This document shows positions 48,101 through 57,100 of a stretch of 64,000 bases of DNA, piece after piece. Below the pieces are notes generated by a model, which worked only from the letters and a program-made list of their open reading frames with translations, made no database searches and had not been told where the DNA came from. The position numbers were made by a program, and so were the translations under genes. The stretch covers positions 2,626,476-2,690,475 of the forward strand of contig KL647295.1 of assembly GCA_000727475.1 (NCBI GenBank). The letters are read 5' to 3'. This DNA is from Sarcocystis neurona. Its lineage: Eukaryota > Apicomplexa > Conoidasida > Eucoccidiorida > Sarcocystidae. How positions within the stretch are numbered: position 1 is the first letter of the stretch; each line of letters starts with the position of its first letter.

Positions 48101-51100
48101 GTTAAAATCGGGCCGCCTGTGTATGTACGTGTGCGTACGTATGAGAAAATATCTGCGGACGTGGAGGGTGAACACATACATTTATATGAATTTGATATAT
48201 TGGCGTGTATCCACAGAATATGTACACAGCACTGCTGCTGTTTCCTACCGTTCGGGACTGCTGTTATTGCTGCCTTGTGCGGCATATCCGCGTGCTGCTG
48301 TCGCTCCTGCTACGTACAGCCTTGGTAGTGTTGCCTCTTCCACGTCTGCTGCTGCTTCTGCTGTTGCTGCTTCTGACACTGCTCTTATGACTTGCTGCTC
48401 TTGCCGCTCCTGCTGCTGACACTGCCACATGCTCCTGTTGCTGCCCCGCTGCTGCGACGTGCTCCTCCTGTTGCTGCTGCTGTTGCTGCCCCGCTGCTGC
48501 GACGTGCTCCTCCTGTTGCTGCTACTGTTGCTGCTGTTGCTGCCCCGCTGCGGCGAAGTGCTCCTCCTGTTGCTGCTGCGGTTGCTGCTGCTGCCCCGCT
48601 GCTGCGACGTGCCAATCCTGTTGCTGCTGCTGTTGCTGCGTCTGTCGCTGCCGTTGCTGCCCCGCTGCCGCGACGTGCGATTTGTGTTGCTGCTGCTGTT
48701 GCTGACATTGGTATTCGTGGTGGCCTGTGGCTGCTGGTGTCGCTGCTGGATCTGCTGCTGCTGCTTCTTCTTTTTTTGTGTGTGGAGAGGCTGTTGCTGT
48801 GCTGCTTTTTGTGTGTCCAGGTGCGTTACCTGCGTCGGGAGATGAACGTGCAAAAGATCGTCATCGCCGGCCACTCCACAGGAGGTCAAGACGTCATTAC
48901 GTACCTGCAGCACAGCAGAACGAAGGGAGAGAAGGAGATGCAAGTCGACGCATGCATCGTCTTGTGTGGCGTTAGTGACCGCGAGGCAATCGTAAGAAAA
49001 GTTGTCCTGCTGCAGAAAATTTGCAGCGGCGCTCAAAAAAGACGCATCTTTTCTACAAACATTACACACAGCACTTCCACCACAGCAGAAGTGTCACAGC
49101 AGCAGCAGCAGCAGCAACAGCAACAGCAGCAGCAACAGCAGCATTGTCACGGCAGCGGCAGCAACAGCAGCAGCAGCCGTGTCGCAGCAGCAGCAGCCGG
49201 GTCACAGCAGCAGCAGCTTTACAGCAGCAGGAGCAGCAGTTTTAACTTGGAGATGATGCGTAAACATATATATTTGCGCTTGGGGCGATTGGTTTGTTGC
49301 ACGTCGACATACGTGTCTACTTTTTGTCGTGTGTTCTTGCGCAACTTGTCATTTCCCCCCATGTAAGTTCAAGATGTACTATCTCACTGTTTCTCCGTAT
49401 CTGTGGACTTCCCCTTCTTCTCGACATTCCTCTATCTCTCTCTGTGTCTCTCCCCTTCTCTGTGTCTGCCCGTAACTCACGCATGCATCGCGAAATGAAG
49501 AAATGCACATATGTGTCTGTATGAAGATACGAAGCATCGCCCACGTTGAGAAGGAGGTTAGAGGGGACCAAAAATTTAACTTCCCTGGAATGGGTTGTGA
49601 TGGACAACATAGATGCACACACCGGAGCGTGAGGGACAGCAGTGACAGGCTCTGCTTGTGAGACGTGTGGCAATACGCAGAAGAAGTACAGCAGGTCCGC
49701 AGCCAGATATTGGCCTGGCTCGTATATATATGCACGTGCTACATATGTATGGGTACACGCGTTGTATATATAGAGACGACTGCGGCACACACACTCGCAC
49801 GCAGAAGAAACCGAAGAGAGGGAGCTCTTCAGGGGTTCCCAGGTGTACGTACACCCCGCGGCGACAGGCAGCAGGTCCGTCACAGGCACAGAAAGGGGCT
49901 GACTGTCGTTGCTGCTGTCGCTCTTCAAGCAGCAGGGTATACACACACGTATATGTACGTCCTCCAGCACTCTTCTATGCCTTCTTAAATTAGGCCGCGA
50001 CATGTGGACGTGTGTGTCCTCTTCACACAGGAACACACACACACAGAGACGGGTGTCTCTCCGTACATTCCCGTCTCCGTCTCCGCACACGTGCAGTCTC
50101 GTCTCCTTTCTCATACCCACGCCTGCCGTATATTTTCTGTGCTACCTCACGTTAATGTTCCTCAAGCGCGTGGCCATCTCCTCTATATGTACATGTCCGT
50201 GTGTTCTCCTCTGCGTCTTCGCGCGTATGTATATACTCATGTCTCAGCATACTTGTATGTATATGTATCTCCGCATGCGGCTGTAGACACGTGTATATAG
50301 AGATGTGGACTTTTGTGTATAAATGTGGGCAGGTCGAGCAGTATTCGTGTAGCTCTGCTACAGAAATCTACAGACATACATATATATATATATGCGTGTG
50401 CATGCTTCTTCTTCTGTGTGGGCCTCATGTGTGTGTGTAGCACACTTCCGCACACAGCACGTATACCCATACATATATACGTTTCTTGCTGTCTGTCTGT
50501 GTGTGTATGTGCGTCTCTATATATATGTAGAGCGGATGCGTCCGAGCATTTCTTCACGTGCTCGAATCCCTCGAAGAACGACGCCTGCCCCCTCTTCCCC
50601 CGCTTTCTTTCTCTTCATAAAACAGACACATACATCTGCACCTGCAACGTACCCAAGGGAATACTACTCCACCCGCCCATATATATATATATACCTATAC
50701 GCACATATATATACATGTATGTGTCGGTTTCCGTAGCAGAGCTACACGAATACTGCTCGACCTGCCCACATTTATACACACACCTATACAAACATATATA
50801 TACATACAGATATACACATGTACATATATATATATGTGTATGTCTGTAGATTCTAGTGCAGGACCTGCCCATACTTGTGTATGTCTGTAGACTACTGTTG
50901 CTGTCTGTATGCTGCGTATGTGTCTACCCGCATGCGGGAGCACAAGTAGGTGTGTTTATACATGTGGATGACAGGGATGGGGAGACGGCAATGTGTATTT
51001 CGTAAAACGAGAGGAAGATCTACAGACCCCTTGCACATCTCGTTTTTTTTGGTCCTGTCTGTGTCGCCTTCTCTTCCTCGCTTTCCCCTCCTCTTCTAAA

Positions 51101-54100
51101 CAAGGGCGGACACACGTATTTCTGTTGAACCGGAGGAGAACGCAGATACATATATATATAATAGCGATACGGATAAATATGTGTACATGTGTGAGGAATG
51201 CGATGACTGACGTCTGCAGAGCGTCAGCGATAGCAGCAGTCAAGTTCCTCGCCTGCGCGAAGAAGCCTTGAAGCTCGTGGAAAAAGGACAAGCAGATCGA
51301 ATTCTACCAGAAAAAATCATGAACTGCTACTTCTCCGCAGACAGGTAAACTCTAATACATATATATATATGTCACTCCGTCGCCGTAAATATACATGTGG
51401 GTTGTGAAGGACAACACACGCCTCCATACGTTTCTCAAAGCACAGAAATCTATCTACATATGTACATGTGTGAAGTGATACATTTATGTATATATGTGTT
51501 ACTGCCTCACCATACATATCTATTAATGGGATGTGAAGGACAGGTCCACGTATGTTTTTCAACGCATATAAATCTACCTGCACATATATATATGTTTGTA
51601 TCTCCATGCTTGAGCGCTGTAGAGTTGATCGATACACAGGTATGCTATACAGCTGTGTCTTTGCAAGCCTACGCACATATATGTCTATCTATCTGTCTAT
51701 ACCTATCTATATGTGTATATATATATGTGTAGAGGTTTGTAGTTGTAGAAGCGTTGGTCGCATTGGTTGAGGATCTGGCAAGATACCACTCTGTATACAT
51801 GGTAACATACGCAACTACATCCACACATACGTCCATCCATATATATGTAGGTATATTTATAGATGTATATGTTTGCGTAGGTACATCCACACACATGTAC
51901 AGAAAGTACATATATTCGTGAACACAGAGCTACACATATATACGGACGTAGGGACACACATATTCAAAAACATCAATAAATTTATAGATACATGCTTTCC
52001 TGTATATGTGAGACATACACGTGCTTCCATGTATACATGAACCAGACACATATGGGATGCGATTCATCTATCTACATGGCTATTCATCTATATCTATCTA
52101 TATCTGTGTACCCTATCTACGTGTATATCTATCCTATCCATCCATATATATATATGTATAGTTCTCTCATTTCCCTCTCTTTATATGTATGATCCCAGGG
52201 TCTGATATCTGTACTGCATATACTACATACTCAGGTGGACACACACATATATACGTATGCTCGTATGTGTATGTGTAGGTGTGTCTACCCCGAATCAAAT
52301 GGGCCTCCTTGCAGACAAAAATGAATTCGAGTGTTTCTATCTATCACTTGTACCCTATTCGTACTATATATATATATCCATATCCATATATGTATACACA
52401 CATATATATATGTGTGTGTATATACGCGCAAATGTACATCCACATATGTATATATGTGTACAGGAGTGTGCCTCCATATCACTTTCTGTGAGTGTGTACC
52501 TTATTCGTAGTATCGCTTTACCTCTCTGTATATATAAATGTATATTCATATATGCATATATAGATGTGTGCCCAGGAAAACTTGTATCTATCACTTTGTA
52601 TGCATGTGTATCTAATTCATATATTTGCCAGTTTATCTCTCTATATATATCCACAAATGTATACACCCATATATATGTATATATCTCTGCGTACGCAGCT
52701 CTGCTGGTATGGCTGCTGCAGTGTGAAGTTTGTGCCAGGAAGTTGACCGCATTTGTAGCCACACGACATATATATTTGTTTGTGTGTGTTTGTACTGTCG
52801 TGGGTCTGCATGCCCACACTTCACATACGTTTATACGTGCAAAGACGTTTTCATTCATGTGGCTGTATAGACATGTGTGTGACTCAGTAGTTTCCTCACC
52901 GCATATATATACAAGTACTTACAGGGGTCTGTGTGCACACACATGCGTAGATATTTATATGTATAAATACGTTTCTATTTACGTACTTATATGAATACGT
53001 GTGACCCAGTAGGTTCCCATCCCTATGTATATATATATATATATACGCGGACCTCCGTGGGTCTGCATGCCCACACACGCATATACATTTACATGTATAA
53101 ACACATATCTATTTGTGTCTCTATCTATCTATATAAGGATGGGAAACTGCGTGCACACGTGTGTGTATATATTTATATGTATGAATATGTACGTATCGAT
53201 TTGTGTGAGCGTATACATGTGTATATGTATGTGACCCCTGGGACGACGCGGGGATTCTTCGAAGCGTTCCTTGTGCAGGCGAAGACTGTTCGAGGGAATT
53301 CCTTCGTATGTGTTTATGAAGAAGTTGCCCACCTCTTCTGGCTCGAGATGCGTCCGTTGTGTTGTCTACGGAGCCCTTCTACGCTCCTCCCTCTGTTGGA
53401 GTACGTCTGCGTAGGGCGGACGAGTAGGGGGGGTGCCCCCCCGTTTCTTGACGTGCGACGCCCGTTTCGCAGCGCATGCGTGTCTCCGTCCATCCTCTTC
53501 TGGTGCAGGTCTGTGTCAACGGGGTGGGTGGGGAGGTGTTCTTCGTTTCTTTGCATGTGACGTCTCTGTCTTGCTGCGGCGAACAACACTCTGCATGCAG
53601 TCGCCTACCACCGCACCCACGTATGTATGTACGCCAGGAGGCCTATACACGTGGGTGCTGGGGGGGGCGACTGCGCCGGGGGCTGTTCTTGGTGGTCGTA
53701 TTTCTTGTACGTCGTTGGGTCTCGACTTTCGGACGGACTTCTCGTGTGTATCTTCTTCGTCTTCTCCCTCGCGAATCTCGCGTGTCTTCCCTCTCCTCAC
53801 GCATGCATGTGTGTGTGTCGTTTTCTCTGTATTTGCTGGACTGAGAAGATTCCTTAGTTTGACCGAACGCCTGGGAAGCGACGACATGTTCTCCACCGAC
53901 CTCACCGTCGAAGAGTTGCAGAAGATTTTCTACCCGGTCGATATCCCGTGTCTCCTGGTCTACGCGTAAGTCTCTTCCGCCTGCAGCTCAAAGCGCCGCC
54001 GCAACAGGCCCACAGCGAAGAGACACCGAGACACGGGGGGGGAGACGGCGCCCGAGGGGGGAGACGGCGGCCGGGGGGGGGGGAGACGCGCAGAAAGGTT

Positions 54101-57100
54101 TTTCACCAGGAAAAGTCCGGGAAGAGGATATGTGTGGGGATGCGTGTGCTGCCTTGCGGCTCTCTTGGGAGAAGCGATAAACAAAAAGAAAACGAAGGCA
54201 GAGGATAAACTTCAAACAAATTGACGGGGATCGTTCTAGCGCTTGCAGAAGACTCCGTGGGTGCTTGGTGCGCACATCTACAGCGGTTATTACTGTGATT
54301 GATGCATATGTGTGCTACGTATATGTCACAGAGGAAGACCGGCTCTCTTGGACTGCGTGTGTATTATATATATATGTATGTATATGTAGGTGTGTATGTG
54401 CTACGCATATGTCGCAGAGGGAGATGGGGGGGGGGGGGGGGGGGGTGATACAATTCTCTTGAAAACAGCGGCAGAAGAGTCCTCTCTTCAGGCTGCCTGA
54501 GAGTAATACACACACGTGGACTTACGCATGCATATCTGTACGCATCCCTATATATATATCATATTATGTATTCACATATATATATGTAGTGTTGTAGGGG
54601 AGTTTCTCTTCTCCACAAGATACTGGCAGCGCAGTCTTCTTTTCAGGCCGTCTTCTCTCTTTTGCTTGAGATACATATGTGCACGTATGCGTCTATATCT
54701 TCGCGTATACCCAACCCATATGCACGTAATATTATATGCTCCTGCATACGTATATATATACACGTAGTAACTGTACGTATTTCTGCTATGTAGGTATATA
54801 TATAAATATATGTGTAGCTTAGTATTTATGCGTATTTCTGTTGTGTAAGTATATATCTATATATATATGTTGACATAGCTGCGCATACAGATACTTTCTC
54901 TCGGCGCATATTTCTGTCTGAACGTCCACTTACACGCTTGCTCTTCAGGTGAAAGTCTGCCTTGATATTTGTCTCTCTCTTTCTTCGGACGCTGCTGCTG
55001 CTATTCCTGCCACTGCTGTTGCTCCTCCTTTTCTTCGTGCGCGTGCTGGCTGCTGCGGTTGCTGCTGTCGCTGCTGCTGTTGCGGTTGCTGCTGCTGCTG
55101 GGGTTGCTGCTGCTGCTGCGGTTTTTGCTGTTGCTGCTGCTGCTGTTCTTGTTAAAGAGAGCAAGACGAGCACGTGCCGGACGTGGAGCGGCTGCGGACT
55201 TTTTGTCGCCGACTGAATACCGTGCTTCTCAAGTAGGACCTCCTGCCAGAAAAAGAGACACGAAGTATATTCTGGTCGAGATTGGGTGAAGCGTTATGAA
55301 GAACCGTATGTATGTATGTGTATTCCTGTCTATGTCTACGACACCCAGGAGAGGACGTACATGCCGAGGAGAACGCAGAGTGCCCCCACTTTGGGTCCAA
55401 TACACGACGGAGTCTTCTCACGTGTATCTGTCTATCTCTACACATATATCTCCCTATATAGATAGATGCGTATTATTTATACATATGTGTATCTCTGCTA
55501 CTACGGGTGCCTCTACCCGTACTTCCGTGGCTACGTATTATAAGTCCGTATTCTCCCGCGAGAAAGAGACACCGGCAGAATAGTTGCATGCGTCTTCCTG
55601 GATATACAAGTGCATGCGCTTTTGTTGACAGGAACACAAAGGTATCTCGTGGAGAAGAAAGGGCAACGAATTCTCTGTATTTCTAGCAGAGAAATTGTAG
55701 ACACGTGTACACATATATACATGAGAAATTCACAGGAGCACATTCATGCAACACCGCATGCCCACCTATATCCATACACACATACATGTATTAACAGAGA
55801 GGAGAAATATACACAGATCTACATACACAAGACACATGTTTATACACATTTATATAAACAGGAAGTAGACACATACGCAGGTCTACATGTAATATGCATG
55901 AATATGTAGACAGCAAGAAGACATATACACGTATCTACTACATCTATCATTCGCAGTGATATAACTAACACATGTGTGTAACACGGCAGCATCCAGATGA
56001 ATATATAGAGAGAGAAATATACATGTATATACGTATTAAAAGGACGTAGACGTCTATATAGATCTCCACGTATGATGTGCATCAACGTATATATGCAACA
56101 GGCCATCCACATATGTACATATATATCAGCAGGAAGTGCTGACGTATACACACAGTTACGTGTATGTCTTTTATCTTCACTAGCACATATATATAACACG
56201 GCCTGCACGTATATATATGTTTCAACAGGAATGGCTGATGTATACACAGATGTATATATATGGTTTCCATCAGTGTATATATATGTATGTATGAGACAGG
56301 GGGCATGCACGTCTGTCTATATATATATATGTGTATTAATGGATATATAGAGAGGTGTAAAATGGGCTACATATGGATGTACGTGTGTCTCTATACATAC
56401 CTAGTACATGGCACGTAACTTTCTAGATCTAGAGTACGAAGTACTCTGTTGTATATGCTGAAGCGTAATATATGTAGATATACATATATATATCTGTGTG
56501 GCAAGGTGTGCTTGTCTATATACATACACGTAGACCAAGTGGACAATATATATATGTAGATGTAGGGATATATATATATATATGTATGTATGCGGTCGAA
56601 GAGATGTAGACATGGTACAGGAGTCTCTTATCATCCATCCTTATAAATATATATGTATGTGTATGTGTGAAGGTTTTTGTGTTGGAGGACATGTGCGATG
56701 TTGAAGTTGTCGGCGTAAATTTGAAGTAACTTCTCTCTTCGACGCCACGACGTACATCTGCTGCTATCGTATCTCTCTATTCATACGTGTATCATCGAAT
56801 ATTAAATGTCTATATGTTGGGCGTTAACAAATATACGTCACTTATATATGTATGCCTGAGATATATATATATATATATATATGTAGCTGTACATACGTGT
56901 GTGTATGTGTGTATATATGTGGGTGTGTGATTATTGGTATCACCAAGCGTACGTCTACATATAAAGGGACACGTGTAGGGACGTACGTCTAAACAACACG
57001 CTTATATATGTTTGCATATGCGTGTATATATATATATATATGTACATGTATCTATATATATATGTATATTTAAATCTCTCGATATTAGTGTACGCCGCTG

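Larger units (their letters stand above)
46526..48820 (+). other. DUF1749 gene intron 3 (2295 nt)
   Basis: Donor GTAACG, acceptor GTGTCCAG. Contains GT/TA-rich sequence, a TCTATA-type minisatellite (47,320-47,720) and a CTG minisatellite (48,210-48,790) that runs almost to exon 4. Confidence 0.85.
48992..51219 (+). other. DUF1749 gene intron 4 (2228 nt)
   Basis: Donor GTAAGA, acceptor GTCTGCAG. A CAG tract at 49095-49245 follows exon 4 closely. Complex sequence follows, with a GGTGTACGTACACC palindrome at 49842, then a TA/GT-rich segment with a long inverted repeat (50315-50363 and 50731-50779). Confidence 0.88.
53966..55157 (+). other. DUF1749 gene intron 6 (1192 nt)
   Basis: Donor GTAAGT, acceptor GTTAAAG. 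Contains G-runs near 54033-54085, a 20-G homopolymer at 54426-54445, TA microsatellites, and a CTG tract (54985-55150) that abuts the exon 7 acceptor and may serve as its polypyrimidine tract. Confidence 0.85.

Noticed and set aside
48392..49366. 324-codon plus-strand frame containing GHSTG
   Set aside because: It is exon 4 of the hydrolase fused by read-through to CTG (upstream) and CAG (downstream) repeats; the family alignment stops exactly at the predicted splice sites.
50315..50779. Classified DNA transposon with terminal inverted repeats
   Set aside because: No transposase, no target-site duplication and no sharp outer boundary; it is recorded only as an inverted repeat.
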